Shown here: piece after piece, positions 7,370-15,824 of the stretch
Position numbering within the stretch: the first letter of the stretch is position 1
How the letters are laid out: each line of letters opens with the position of its first letter
NCBI GenBank assembly: GCA_900770845.1
Contig: CAAGLS010000117.1
Location: forward strand, 1-26,099
Direction: 5' to 3'
DNA length: 26,099 bases
Origin: an uncultured Prevotella sp.
Lineage (GTDB): Bacteria; Bacteroidota; Bacteroidia; Bacteroidales; Bacteroidaceae
Made by a program: the position numbers and the translations under genes
Notes under the pieces: generated by a model
The model's database searches: none
Told to the model about the DNA's origin: nothing
The model's input: the letters and a program-made list of their open reading frames with translations, nothing else

Positions 7370-7816
7370 ATGATGGAAATCAAGACAGTAGGAATAGCTT
7401 GCGACCATGCGGGCTTTGCTTTGAAGCAGTTTGTGAAGCAGTATCTCGAAGAGAAGAACATCCCCTACAAGGATTATGGAACCTATTCGGATATGAGCTG
7501 TGACTATCCTGAGTTTGCCCACGCTTTGGCGCGCGGCATCGAGAGTGGTGAGGTTTATCCTGGCATAGGCATCTGCGGCTCGGGTGAAGGCTTCGCCATG
7601 ACCATGAACAAGCACCAGCAGATTCGCGCTGCGCTCTGCTGGTCGCCCGAGATTGCCCACATGTCGCGCCAGCACAACGATGCCAACGCGCTCGTCATGC
7701 CTGGCCGCTACATCGACAACAACACGGCACGCAAGATCATGGATGAGTTCTTCGCCACTACTTTCGAGGAGGGACGCCATCTGAGAAGAATCAGGCAGAT
7801 TCCTCTGAGTGAGTAA
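7370..7816 (+). CDS. rpiB: Ribose-5-phosphate isomerase B
   Basis: Interconverts ribose 5-phosphate and ribulose 5-phosphate. The 148-aa protein has the RpiB/LacAB pattern: GIACDHAGFALK at the N-terminus (phosphate and active-site Asp-His), GIGICGSGEGFAMTMNKHQQIRAALCWSPEIA with the catalytic-base cysteine, then SRQHNDANALVMPGRYI and a C-terminal RHLRRI. Two adjacent ATGs (7370, 7373) could start it. It lies 13 bp after tkt and ends before the bidirectional hairpin at 7834. Together with tkt it makes a small pentose-phosphate operon. Confidence 0.95.
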   Translation: MMEIKTVGIACDHAGFALKQFVKQYLEEKNIPYKDYGTYSDMSCDYPEFAHALARGIESGEVYPGIGICGSGEGFAMTMNKHQQIRAALCWSPEIAHMSRQHNDANALVMPGRYIDNNTARKIMDEFFATTFEEGRHLRRIRQIPLSE

Positions 7817-7833
7817 GTTCTCTGCACGACACC

Positions 7834-7875
7834 AAACAAAAGGTGGATGCCCCATTGGGCATCCACCTTTTGTTT
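7834..7875. terminator. Bidirectional terminator between convergent rpiB and the C69 peptidase gene
   Basis: The arms 7834-7852 and 7857-7875 are a perfect 19-bp inverted repeat with a 4-base loop (CATT). The GC-rich part is GGTGGATGCCC. The outer part has A-rich bases on one side and TTTTGTTT on the other, so it works on both strands. Confidence 0.93.
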
Positions 7876-7905
7876 GTGTGGGCATGGTGAGTATGTAAGC
7901 TGGGA

Positions 7906-9540
7906 TCATTCAGCGGGAGCTTCATATTGGCTTCCCGTCTCCTTCACATATTTCTGTGCGAAAGCGTGGGGGAAGCCAGGACGCTCCACGCGGGCTCCGA
8001 TACCCTCTGGCGTACGCTTGAACCGTCCGTTCTCCTCGGGCTTCACGGCCATATCATTGTATTTTACTATCAAGTAGTAGGCCAACTGCTTCCAACGTGC
8101 CAACATTTGCTGGGCCTGTGCGTTGCTGTAGTCGTTGAGATATTTCAAGGCAGCCTCCTTGTTGCCGGCATAGAGGCTCTTGGCCTTTTCCTCCACAGCA
8201 GGCTGCTGCGAGATGTAGCTATGTTCCAAACTGTCACGTACTTGCTTCAAAGAGGGGAACATCTGGCAATAGCGAGGATAGACCATGTTGCTCACCCAGT
8301 TGCACACCCAATAGGCATTGCGGTCGGAGAAAGTCACGGCGTCGGCTCCGGGAGTGTTGAAACATTCGGGCTGAACGCTATTGCCACAATAGATGGGTAC
8401 GTATGCCACCATATTGCCATCGTCGTTGCCAAACCACAGCACTCCACCAATCTCGCGGGGAAGCCAAGAACGCATCTGCGAAACGTATGTGAATCCAGTC
8501 TGCTGTGTTGACGTTGGACGCTCGTTGAAGTAGTTCTTGCCATCCACCTTGAAGCCCAACGGGGTAGGCCGATAGGGCATCTGCCAAATGCCTCCGCCGA
8601 TGTTGGTGGAGTCGAGAGCCAACGGGGTACCCTCGTAGTGGTCACGCATGTCGCTCTGCAAATCCTGCAGCGAAACCTTCTTGTCGGGAACAATCCAAAG
8701 AGGCATATCCTCTGCATTGGCATCCTTTCCCAAAGCCCAGGCAAGATAGCGGCTCATGTCCTTGTGATGGTTGAAGAACGACCACACACGGGCATCGCAA
8801 TAGCGGCGGCCACTGAAATCCGGCTTGGCGTATGTCATCTTCCAGTTGAAGTCCTTGTCCTTACCAGTGAACCATCCCATCTTGCGGGCATACTTGATCA
8901 TATTCTTTGAATGGATTACCTCCGTATTGTAGCTTGAGACGACACCTATACGGCTTTGGTTGGCATGTCCGCAGATGGCATTGTCGGGAATGCGAACGGC
9001 ACACCAGACTACTCCGCCGTCTTTGCCAGTGCCCTGCATTTCCATGATCCAAGCCTCATTGGGATCGCAGAGTGTGAAAGTCTCGCCCTCAGAGCAGTAG
9101 CCGTAGGTCTCAGCGAGAGTTGTCATAACCTTGATGGCCTCGCGGGCAGTCTTCGAACGTTGCAGTCCAATGTAGATCAGCGAGCCATAGTCTATGCCGC
9201 CTTTGGGGTTGACCATCTCCTCTCGCCCTCCGTAGGTGGTCTCACCGATAGTCACCTGAAATTCATTGATGTTTCCGATGACGTTGTAGGTCTGTTCGGC
9301 TTCTGGAATCTTACCTATATATTTATGGCTGTCCCAATCCACAACATCGCGCATCGCCCCCTTGGGATGCGTTGCGGCAGGATAATGGCACAGTCCAATG
9401 AACATGCCATAGTCGTCGGCATTGTAGGTACACATCACGCTGCCGTCGGTCGAGGCACCTTTCGCGACGATGAAATTGGTACAAGCGTAGCTGGCCAAGC
9501 CCATGGCCAGCAGCAGGATAGATAAAAACGTTCTCTTCAT
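7906..9540 (-). CDS. Exported C69-family (dipeptidase A-like) peptidase
   Basis: 544-aa N-terminal-nucleophile hydrolase of the peptidase C69 family, expected to cleave short peptides. Residues 1-19 form an export signal or propeptide (MKRTFLSILLLAMGLASYA). It ends directly before Cys20 in ACTNFIVAKGASTDGS, and this cysteine is the expected autocatalytically exposed nucleophile. Other family segments are NINEFQVTIGETTYGGREE, GGIDYGSLIYIGLQR and DPNEAWIMEMQG. The same sequence also looks like a weak lipobox (SYAC), so lipidation at Cys20 cannot be excluded, but that would block the nucleophile. It lies 37 bp after the small gene at 9578 and may be the last gene of the lspA unit. The hairpin at 7834-7875 follows. 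Confidence 0.9.
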   Translation of the reverse strand: MKRTFLSILLLAMGLASYACTNFIVAKGASTDGSVMCTYNADDYGMFIGLCHYPAATHPKGAMRDVVDWDSHKYIGKIPEAEQTYNVIGNINEFQVTIGETTYGGREEMVNPKGGIDYGSLIYIGLQRSKTAREAIKVMTTLAETYGYCSEGETFTLCDPNEAWIMEMQGTGKDGGVVWCAVRIPDNAICGHANQSRIGVVSSYNTEVIHSKNMIKYARKMGWFTGKDKDFNWKMTYAKPDFSGRRYCDARVWSFFNHHKDMSRYLAWALGKDANAEDMPLWIVPDKKVSLQDLQSDMRDHYEGTPLALDSTNIGGGIWQMPYRPTPLGFKVDGKNYFNERPTSTQQTGFTYVSQMRSWLPREIGGVLWFGNDDGNMVAYVPIYCGNSVQPECFNTPGADAVTFSDRNAYWVCNWVSNMVYPRYCQMFPSLKQVRDSLEHSYISQQPAVEEKAKSLYAGNKEAALKYLNDYSNAQAQQMLARWKQLAYYLIVKYNDMAVKPEENGRFKRTPEGIGARVERPGFPHAFAQKYVKETGSQYEAPAE

Positions 9541-9577
9541 AACAATTGTTTAATGATTAGAAATAGGTTACAGGATG

Positions 9578-9802
9578 TTAAATATCGTTTTCTAAGTCAA
9601 CAAGCAGATGCCCGTTCCACCAGGCTTGGAGCATCCCACCAGCCGAGACCACCAAGCGGATAGTGCCACCAAGCCACTCGGTCATGGGCAACTCGTCGCT
9701 AAACTCATAACAGTTGACCACCCGCTGCCCCTCAATCTCCACCACAGCCTGATGGAGTTGTCTGTCATCTCCCACAACTTCGTGGGCTCCCACCCTTCTC
9801 AT
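9578..9802 (-). CDS. Small conserved-looking protein of unknown function, coupled to the DUF4296 gene
   Basis: 74 aa, no signal peptide or membrane segment. The start codon overlaps the stop of the upstream gene as ATGA, the usual sign of translational coupling, which is the main reason to accept it. The sequence alternates in a beta-strand-like way (QAVVEIEGQRVVNCYEFS) and has a distinctive core ELPMTEWLGGTIRLV. I do not recognise a characterised family and assign no function. No sensible competing frame is present on either strand at this place. Confidence 0.6.
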   Translation of the reverse strand: MRRVGAHEVVGDDRQLHQAVVEIEGQRVVNCYEFSDELPMTEWLGGTIRLVVSAGGMLQAWWNGHLLVDLENDI

Positions 9803-10737
9803 GGACGACGCGGAGCGGAAGATGAGAGGTTGGCCGGAGCTGCCGGCTTGCTGGAGGGGCTTGGGTGCAATGGCTGGCCCACGGGTGCGTTCGTTCCGCC
9901 CTTTATTCGTATCGAGTCTGGATTCTGCCCTTGTGGGGTAGGCTCAGGCTTCTTGCGATGCATGCGCAACAGCTGAATGTTCTCCAAGAACATCAAGCGC
10001 ATGGTCGACACGGTAGTGCTGTTGGGTGAGGTGTTGAGCTGGAAGTAGCCCTTGACTTCCTTGATGCCGATGAAAGCGTCGTCGCTGACCTGCAAAACAT
10101 TGGGCATATCAGAAGATAGGTGCACGCTGCGGGTGACCACGCTATCGTTTTTCAGAACGATGGCCAATACCGCATTGCCGTCGCGCATTCCATCTTGGAA
10201 AATGAACTGCGAGTTGAAACTCAGCAGCAACATGTCACCCGCATGAAATGCAGTGTCCACTTTGATGCTGAACGAATGGTAGTTGAAAGGTATCTTGGAG
10301 GAAAGTACCATAAACGACGAGCCGTTCCAAATGCTTGCCGTATCGCCCTTGGCTGTATACTGTCCGGCCACCATGGAAGATTCCCCACCGAGGTTCCTCA
10401 CCTCCTTTTGCATGCGCTCGCCCAACTTTTCATAGATGCCATGAAGCACTTCCGCATTGCGCATGTAATACACCATTGAGGAGTCGAACTCAGCCTGGGT
10501 GACATGGTGTTTCTTCAACACGGCTGCATGATAGGCGACGGTCTGGTCAGCCTTGTCTCCCGCAGGACGCGAAGCGAGCATACCATCGGCCAAATGGTAA
10601 TCGTAGAGGATGTCCTCCATCTCGTCGGGTTGGATATACTGATGCGGCACACCTGGTTTGCAGCCAACAAAAGCCAAGGCAACAAACAAGGCGGCAATCA
10701 TGCAGGGCAAGACCTGCCATTTGGAGTTACCCTTCAT
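9799..10737 (-). CDS. DUF4296-domain lipoprotein
   Basis: 312 aa with a lipoprotein signal: positively charged start, hydrophobic run PCMIAALFVALAFVG, then Cys26 in the lipobox AFVGC. The domain following it has the DUF4296 pattern (IQPDEMEDILYDYHLADGML, then a helical part with FDSSMVYYMRNAEVLHGIYEKL) over about residues 35-115. A beta-rich region follows, with the Pro/Ser-rich tail PVGQPLHPSPSSKPAAPANL, which is probably disordered. Molecular function is unknown. The start overlaps the end of lspA by 11 bp and the stop overlaps the next small gene by 4 bp. A lipoprotein gene right after the lipoprotein signal peptidase gene suggests a shared envelope role, but that is inference. Confidence 0.82.
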   Translation of the reverse strand: MKGNSKWQVLPCMIAALFVALAFVGCKPGVPHQYIQPDEMEDILYDYHLADGMLASRPAGDKADQTVAYHAAVLKKHHVTQAEFDSSMVYYMRNAEVLHGIYEKLGERMQKEVRNLGGESSMVAGQYTAKGDTASIWNGSSFMVLSSKIPFNYHSFSIKVDTAFHAGDMLLLSFNSQFIFQDGMRDGNAVLAIVLKNDSVVTRSVHLSSDMPNVLQVSDDAFIGIKEVKGYFQLNTSPNSTTVSTMRLMFLENIQLLRMHRKKPEPTPQGQNPDSIRIKGGTNAPVGQPLHPSPSSKPAAPANLSSSAPRRP

Positions 10738-11407
10738 CCTTATCCTCCCCTTTGGTCTCTTCGGGCAAGTGCTTCTTGCGTGAGAAAGCGATGGTGATAC
10801 GCTCGAAGTCTTTGCGACAGAAAATAATCAACAGTATGACACCCACGGATATGGAAGCGTCGGCAAAGTTGAAGACAGGCGAGAAGAAGACAAATTCATT
10901 GCCGCCCACCATGGGCACCCACTCAGGCCAAGTCGTGACAATGAGCGGGAAATAGAACATGTCGACAACCTTGCCCATCAGGAATGGCGCATAGCCCTGC
11001 CCAAAGCTGACAAAGGTGGACACGGAGAATGGCGACGCTGCAGAGAAGATGAGTCCATAGAACATGCAGTCGATGATATTGCCCGCCGCACCTGCTATGA
11101 TGAGAGAGAGGATCAGCACATACCGCGTACGACCATGATGCTTAATTTCCCAATGCAGATACCACCCCAACAGGGCTACGGCGACAATGCGGAAAAGGCT
11201 TAGGAATATCTTGTTCAACAATTGTAGGCCGTATGCCATACCCGCATTCTCCACAAACACGATGTAGAACCAGTTGGTCACATGGATGGACTCGCCAAGA
11301 CACAGGTGGGTTTTGACCGCTATCTTGATGATTTGGTCAATTATCAGGATAGCGGTGATGAGCATGACGGCCACGCGGCCGTCGGTCAGTCCGATTTTAT
11401 TTTTCAT
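10727..11407 (-). CDS. lspA: Lipoprotein signal peptidase (signal peptidase II)
   Basis: Inner-membrane aspartyl protease that removes signal peptides from prolipoproteins. I start it at ATG 11407 (MKNKIGLTDGR, 226 aa). The frame is open to 11473, but the additional 22 residues look polar and untypical. Four membrane segments can be seen. Motifs are ENAGMAYG (53-60), GAAGNIID, and the catalytic aspartates in GKVVD (Asp149) and FNFADASI (Asp183). An insert of about 25 residues (SPFSVSTFVSFGQGYAPFLM) lies between GNIID and VVD and is the reason for the larger size compared with about 165 aa in E. coli. The charged C-terminal tail is KKHLPEETKGEDKDEG. Its stop overlaps the DUF4296 gene start. 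Confidence 0.93.
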   Translation of the reverse strand: MKNKIGLTDGRVAVMLITAILIIDQIIKIAVKTHLCLGESIHVTNWFYIVFVENAGMAYGLQLLNKIFLSLFRIVAVALLGWYLHWEIKHHGRTRYVLILSLIIAGAAGNIIDCMFYGLIFSAASPFSVSTFVSFGQGYAPFLMGKVVDMFYFPLIVTTWPEWVPMVGGNEFVFFSPVFNFADASISVGVILLIIFCRKDFERITIAFSRKKHLPEETKGEDKDEG

Positions 11408-11540
11408 TAGACGTTTGTTTTCTACCAACTGAAGCCTTTCTTCTCCAGCGCCATTCTCTGTTGGGTTAGGCAAAGCCGAGGATTCCTGCCACGGAAAAGC
11501 CCATTATCTCACTCATGTGTCGCGTTGGGGCGGCTCTATC

Positions 11541-11921
11541 TCAATGCTGCCTGTGCGTCATCTTCGAGTTGACGCTCAGTGTTGCGTGGGGCACAGCCCT
11601 CAGACGCTCTTTGGGAATGAGTTCACCCGTATAGCGGTCGATGCCGTAAGTCTTGTTCTCGATTCTAACCAGTGCGGCCTCCAAGGAGCGGATGAACTTC
11701 TGCTGACGCTGTGCCATTGTCACAAGCTCCTCCTTGGCCTGCATCACGCTTCCATCTTCCACAGCCTTATAACCTGGAGAGGTGTCCATCACGTCGTTTG
11801 AATCCTTGTAGGTCAACTGCCGCATCATATCATTGTAGCTCTTTCGTGCCACTGCGAGTTTCTCATTGATGATAGCGCGGAACTCTTCGAGTTCCTCATC
11901 GCTGTAACGCTTTTTCTCCAT
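11541..11921 (-). CDS. DksA/TraR-family protein without zinc-finger cysteines
   Basis: 126 aa. The N-terminal half forms charged coiled-coil-like helices (DEELEEFRAIINEKLAVARKSYNDMM; EELVTMAQRQQKFIRSLEAALVRIENK). The C-terminal part matches the DksA/TraR signature YGIDRYTGELIPKERLRAVPHATL. The positions that hold metal-binding cysteines in classical members are filled by other residues, and the whole protein contains no cysteine. It probably acts on RNA polymerase or transcription as other family members do, but without zinc. It lies between ileS and lspA, an order I associate with Bacteroidetes. The gap to lspA is 133 bp and a weak ileS terminator lies upstream. I see no clear TAnnTTTG box for it. 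Confidence 0.87.
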   Translation of the reverse strand: MEKKRYSDEELEEFRAIINEKLAVARKSYNDMMRQLTYKDSNDVMDTSPGYKAVEDGSVMQAKEELVTMAQRQQKFIRSLEAALVRIENKTYGIDRYTGELIPKERLRAVPHATLSVNSKMTHRQH

Positions 11922-11982
11922 AGTGTAAGTGGTTTTAGGTTTGTATTGTTGCTATATTGACATTATTGACTCATAAACGAAT

Positions 11983-12027
11983 CCATCCAACCTGAATGGG
12001 GAATACTTCCCATTTCAGGTTGGATGG
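11983..12027 (-). terminator. Hairpin after ileS
   Basis: CCATCCAACCTGAA (11983-11996) pairs with TTCAGGTTGGATGG (12014-12027), a 14-bp perfect stem, and TGGG/CCCA extends it past a one-base bulge. On the minus strand the flank is ATTCGTTTAT, a poor T run, so it may only partly stop transcription into the DksA-like gene. Confidence 0.7.
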
Positions 12028-12034
12028 TTCATTG

Positions 12035-15000
12035 TCAAGCTTTTACTACTTTGATGTTCAACTTGAAGCTGTCAAAGTCAATCTCAGCACCGTCGTTGTC
12101 GGCCACGACAATATCGTTGGCGAGCACCTGACTCTTTATCATATCCCCGAAGCTGCTGATGGCGGCATCGGTCTCGGCATTGGGAGCAATAGTCACCACC
12201 ACACGGTCGGTAATTTCCAGTCCGGAATCCTTACGCAGATTCTGAATACGATTGACCAACTCTCGTGCCATGCCTTCCTGGCGCAGCTCGTCGGTGAGTT
12301 CCACTTCGAGCGCAACGGTCAGGTTGCCCTCGTTGGCAACGAGCCAGCCGGGTATGTCCTCAGAGATAATCTCAACATCGGCCGCCTCAACGGTGAGTTG
12401 CTGTCCGTCGGCCTCAAAGCTGTAGCTGCCCTGGGTCTCCATCTGGGCGATTTCCTCCTGCGAGAGTGTGGCCATCTTTGCAGCCACAGCTTTCATCTGC
12501 TTGCCAAATTTCTTGCCCATGACTCGGAAGTTGCACTTCACCTTCTTGACAAGGATGCCCTGTCCCTCAACGAATTTCAACTCCTTCACATTGACCTCGT
12601 TCTTAATCAAGTCGGCCACGGCCTCGATGTGCTGTTTCTGATTTTCGTCGACTGCGGGTATCATGATTTGCTGCAACGGCTGGCGCACCTTGATGTTCAC
12701 CTTGCGGCGCAGGGCGAGCACCATGGATGTAATCTTCTGAGCCATTCCCATGCGGTCCTCAAGGTCTTTGTCCACGAGACACTCGTCGGCCTTGGGATAG
12801 CGTTCCAAATGCACACTCTCCAGCTCTCCGCCCAAATCGTGGTAGAGCTGGTCGGCATAGAAGGGTGCGTAGGGTGCCAAGAGCTTGGCCACCGTCATCA
12901 AACAGGTGTAGAGGGTTTGGTAAGCAGAGAGTTTATCCTCGCTCATCTCCTTTCCCCAGAAGCGCTTGCGGTTCAGGCGCACATACCAGTTGCTCAGGTC
13001 GTCGTTGACAAAAGCATCGATGAGTCTTCCAGCGCGCGTCGGGTCAAGATTCTCCATCTCGGCCGTCGTGTTCTTCACCAAAGTGTTGAGGCAGGAGAGA
13101 ATCCAGCGGTCAATCTCCTGCCGTTTCTCAATGGCCACCTGTGGAGCCTTTGTGTCGAAGCCGTCAACATTGGCATAGAGGGCGAAGAAACTGTAGGTGT
13201 TGTAGAGCGTTCCGAAGAACTTGCGCCTCACCTCGTCCACGCCCTCAGGATCGAACTTCAGGTTGTCCCAAGGTTCTGAGTTGGTGAGCATATAGAATCG
13301 CACAGCGTCTGCGCCGTACTTGTTGATCATTTCAAAAGGATTGACCACATTGCCCACATGCTTTGACATTTTGTTGCCCTTGGCGTCGAGCACCAAGCCG
13401 GAGCTGATGACATTCTTGAAGGCTACGCTGTCAAAAACCATAACGGCGATGGCATGTAGGGTGAAGAACCATCCTCGTGTCTGGTCAACACCCTCATTGA
13501 TGAAGTCGGCCGGGAAGAAAGCAGGCGGCACAGGAATGCCCTCATAGTTGCTCTCCACCAGCTCCTTGCGGTATTCAGCCTCTGTCTTTCCTGTCTTCTT
13601 CAATCCCTCAGCGTTGATCTCGCCCTCAAAGGGATAGTGCAACTGAGCGAAAGGCATTGAGCCGGAGTCGAACCATACATCAATCAGGTCACTCTCACGG
13701 CGCATGGGCTTGCCCTCATCGTTGACCAGCACGATGTCATCCACGTATGGACGGTGCAGATCTATCTTGTCGTAGTTCTCCTGCGAATAGTCGCCGGGAA
13801 CAAATCCCCTGTCCTTCAAGGGATTGCTCTTCATCACACCCGCCTTCACGGCTTTCTCTATCTCGGTGTAGAGTTCGTCCACCGAACCGATGCACTTCTC
13901 TCCGCGGTTTTCGTCGCGCCAGATGGGCAGCGGCGTACCCCAGAAGCGTGAGCGCGACAAGTTCCAGTCGTTGAGGTTCTCCAGCCAGTTGCCAAACCGG
14001 CCTGTACCCGTTGACTCGGGTTGCCAGCGGATGGTCTTGTTCAAGGCCACCAACCGTTCCTTGCACTGGGTATCCTTGATGAACCAGCTGTCGAGGGGAT
14101 AATAGAGGATGGGCTTGTCCGTACGCCAGCAGTGGGGATAGTTGTGGGTCATCTTTTCGATGCGGAAGGCCTGTCCCTCCATCTTCATCTCCATACAGAT
14201 GACGATGTTCAGGTCCTCGCTCTTCTCTGATGCCTTGCGGTCCCACACGCCCTCGGGATTGAACTTCGGGTCGTAGGCGTTCTTCACGTAGTCGCCTGCG
14301 TGGTGTCCGTAGGCCTGCTTGTCCACACAGTGATTCAGGAAGTTGTCATCCAGCTCCTCCATCAAGTAGTACTTGCCCTGCAGGTCCACCATAGGCCGCG
14401 TCTCACCTTTCTTGGAGATAAGATAAAGTGCCGGCACATGGGCAGCGCGCGCCACCTTGGCATCGTCGGCACCAAACGTACTGGCTATATGCACGATTCC
14501 GGTACCGTCGTCGGTTGTGACATAGTCGCCGGGAATCACTCGGAAAGCCTGGTCTTCCATTTCCACAAAGTGGTCGTGTCCATTCTCTCCCTCGAACACT
14601 TTTTCGGGATGCTGGTTGGCATAGTCCTTCACGAAGTCTACCGACCATTCATCCACTTTCTCACACGGTTTCACCCACGGCATGAGCTGCTGGTAGCGCA
14701 TTTCCAACAGGTCAGTACCTTTATAGTGGGCTACGACACGATAAGGCACGAGCTTGTCGCCTTTCTTGAACTCGGGCATTTCATCCTCGTCGCGCATCTC
14801 TGCCTCGGCCTTGAAATAAGCTCCCACGCGGGATTCAGCCATGATCACCGTTATCTTCTCTGCCGTGTAAGGGTTGTAGGTGCGCAAGGCCACATAGTCT
14901 ATCTTGGGTCCCACGCAAAGGGCGATGTTGGAAGGCAGTGTCCAAGGCGTGGTGGTCCATGCCATGAAGCAGGTCTCTCCCCACCCACAGAGCAGGTCCT

Positions 15001-15691
15001 TGTCCTTTGCCAGCCCAGCAAGGTCAGTCACTTTGAACAAGGCGGTCACCGTAGTGTCCTTCACGTCGCGGTAGCAACCAGGCTGGTTCAGCTCGTGGCT
15101 GGAGAGGCCTGTTCCTGCTGCGGGCGAATAGGGCTGGATGGTGTAGCCCTTATAGAGCAGCCCCTTGTTGTAGAGTTGCTTGAGCAGCCACCAAAGTGTC
15201 TCGATATACTTGTTGTCGTAAGTGATGTAGGGATGGTCAAGGTCGACGAAATATCCCATCTCCTCAGTCAGCTGCCGCCACTCGGCCGTGAACTTCATCA
15301 CGTTCTCGCGGCATTTGCGGTTGTAGTCTTCTGTGGAGATGTATTTGTCTGAAGCCTTGTTGTCGATGTCTTTCTTGGTGATGCCGAGTTCCTTCTCCAC
15401 TCCGATTTCCACGGGAAGTCCGTGTGTGTCCCATCCAGCCTTGCGTTTCACCTGAAAGCCCTGCATGGTCTTGTAGCGGTTGAAGGAGTCCTTGATGGCG
15501 CGGGCCAGAACATGATGGATGCCGGGATGTCCGTTGGCTGAAGGAGGACCTTCAAAGAAGACGTGTTGCGGACATCCTTCTCTCTCATCAATTGTTTTGT
15601 GGAAGATGTCGTTCTTCTCCCACTCGGCCAGCACCTCCTCGTTCGTCTTTGTGAGGTCAAGGTGACTGTGCTCTGCAAACTTTTTACCCAT
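12035..15691 (-). CDS. ileS: Isoleucyl-tRNA synthetase
   Basis: Charges tRNA-Ile with isoleucine in the cytoplasm and edits valine. I start it at ATG 15691 (1218 aa, MGKKFAEHSHLDL). The open frame runs 23 codons further, but those lie between the promoter and this start and are not protein-like. The HIGH-equivalent GPPSANGHPGIHHV is at about residues 48-61, the CP1 editing domain includes the MAWTTTPWTLPSN segment, and KMSKH is at 774-778 within LDAKGNKMSKHVGN. WFDSGSMPFAQ and the anticodon-binding helices follow. The length of about 1200 aa suggests the long IleRS type that some bacteria share with eukaryotes rather than the E. coli type (about 940 aa). That subtype matters because it is often less sensitive to mupirocin, but I cannot establish it here. 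Confidence 0.97.
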   Translation of the reverse strand: MGKKFAEHSHLDLTKTNEEVLAEWEKNDIFHKTIDEREGCPQHVFFEGPPSANGHPGIHHVLARAIKDSFNRYKTMQGFQVKRKAGWDTHGLPVEIGVEKELGITKKDIDNKASDKYISTEDYNRKCRENVMKFTAEWRQLTEEMGYFVDLDHPYITYDNKYIETLWWLLKQLYNKGLLYKGYTIQPYSPAAGTGLSSHELNQPGCYRDVKDTTVTALFKVTDLAGLAKDKDLLCGWGETCFMAWTTTPWTLPSNIALCVGPKIDYVALRTYNPYTAEKITVIMAESRVGAYFKAEAEMRDEDEMPEFKKGDKLVPYRVVAHYKGTDLLEMRYQQLMPWVKPCEKVDEWSVDFVKDYANQHPEKVFEGENGHDHFVEMEDQAFRVIPGDYVTTDDGTGIVHIASTFGADDAKVARAAHVPALYLISKKGETRPMVDLQGKYYLMEELDDNFLNHCVDKQAYGHHAGDYVKNAYDPKFNPEGVWDRKASEKSEDLNIVICMEMKMEGQAFRIEKMTHNYPHCWRTDKPILYYPLDSWFIKDTQCKERLVALNKTIRWQPESTGTGRFGNWLENLNDWNLSRSRFWGTPLPIWRDENRGEKCIGSVDELYTEIEKAVKAGVMKSNPLKDRGFVPGDYSQENYDKIDLHRPYVDDIVLVNDEGKPMRRESDLIDVWFDSGSMPFAQLHYPFEGEINAEGLKKTGKTEAEYRKELVESNYEGIPVPPAFFPADFINEGVDQTRGWFFTLHAIAVMVFDSVAFKNVISSGLVLDAKGNKMSKHVGNVVNPFEMINKYGADAVRFYMLTNSEPWDNLKFDPEGVDEVRRKFFGTLYNTYSFFALYANVDGFDTKAPQVAIEKRQEIDRWILSCLNTLVKNTTAEMENLDPTRAGRLIDAFVNDDLSNWYVRLNRKRFWGKEMSEDKLSAYQTLYTCLMTVAKLLAPYAPFYADQLYHDLGGELESVHLERYPKADECLVDKDLEDRMGMAQKITSMVLALRRKVNIKVRQPLQQIMIPAVDENQKQHIEAVADLIKNEVNVKELKFVEGQGILVKKVKCNFRVMGKKFGKQMKAVAAKMATLSQEEIAQMETQGSYSFEADGQQLTVEAADVEIISEDIPGWLVANEGNLTVALEVELTDELRQEGMARELVNRIQNLRKDSGLEITDRVVVTIAPNAETDAAISSFGDMIKSQVLANDIVVADNDGAEIDFDSFKLNIKVVKA

Positions 15692-15729
15692 ATTCCTGTT
15701 GTTTGTTTTATTTTTCCATTCTTGGAGGG

Positions 15730-15761
15730 CAAAGTTACAAAAATCCGTTGTAATCAACAAA
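15730..15761 (-). promoter_or_regulatory. Promoter of ileS
   Basis: On the minus strand a -33 TTTG lies at 15761-15758, then a 20-bp spacer, then a -7 box TAACTTTG at 15737-15730. It matches the Bacteroidetes consensus and predicts a leader of about 30 nt before ATG 15691. Confidence 0.75.
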
Positions 15762-15766
15762 TTTTC

Positions 15767-15817
15767 GAGTTAGAAGTTATGCAACTTAGGAGTTAGGGGG
15801 TTGAAGTTTAGAGTTAG
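15767..15817. repeat. Degenerate GAGTTAG/GAAGTTA repeat tract
   Basis: GAGTTAG occurs at 15767, 15790 and 15811, with GAAGTTA at 15773 and GAAGTTTA at 15803 between them. This gives a purine-rich, imperfect repeat between ileS and the LuxR-type gene. It does not encode a product I can defend. Confidence 0.55.
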
Positions 15818-15824
15818 GGATTGC

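Noticed and set aside
11996..13279. 427-aa plus-strand open frame opposite ileS
   Set aside because: It is an antisense shadow of a GC-rich essential gene, with histidine- and leucine-rich composition and no domain signature. The same applies to the long plus-strand frames opposite kdsD, the sugar transferase and the tyrosine kinase.
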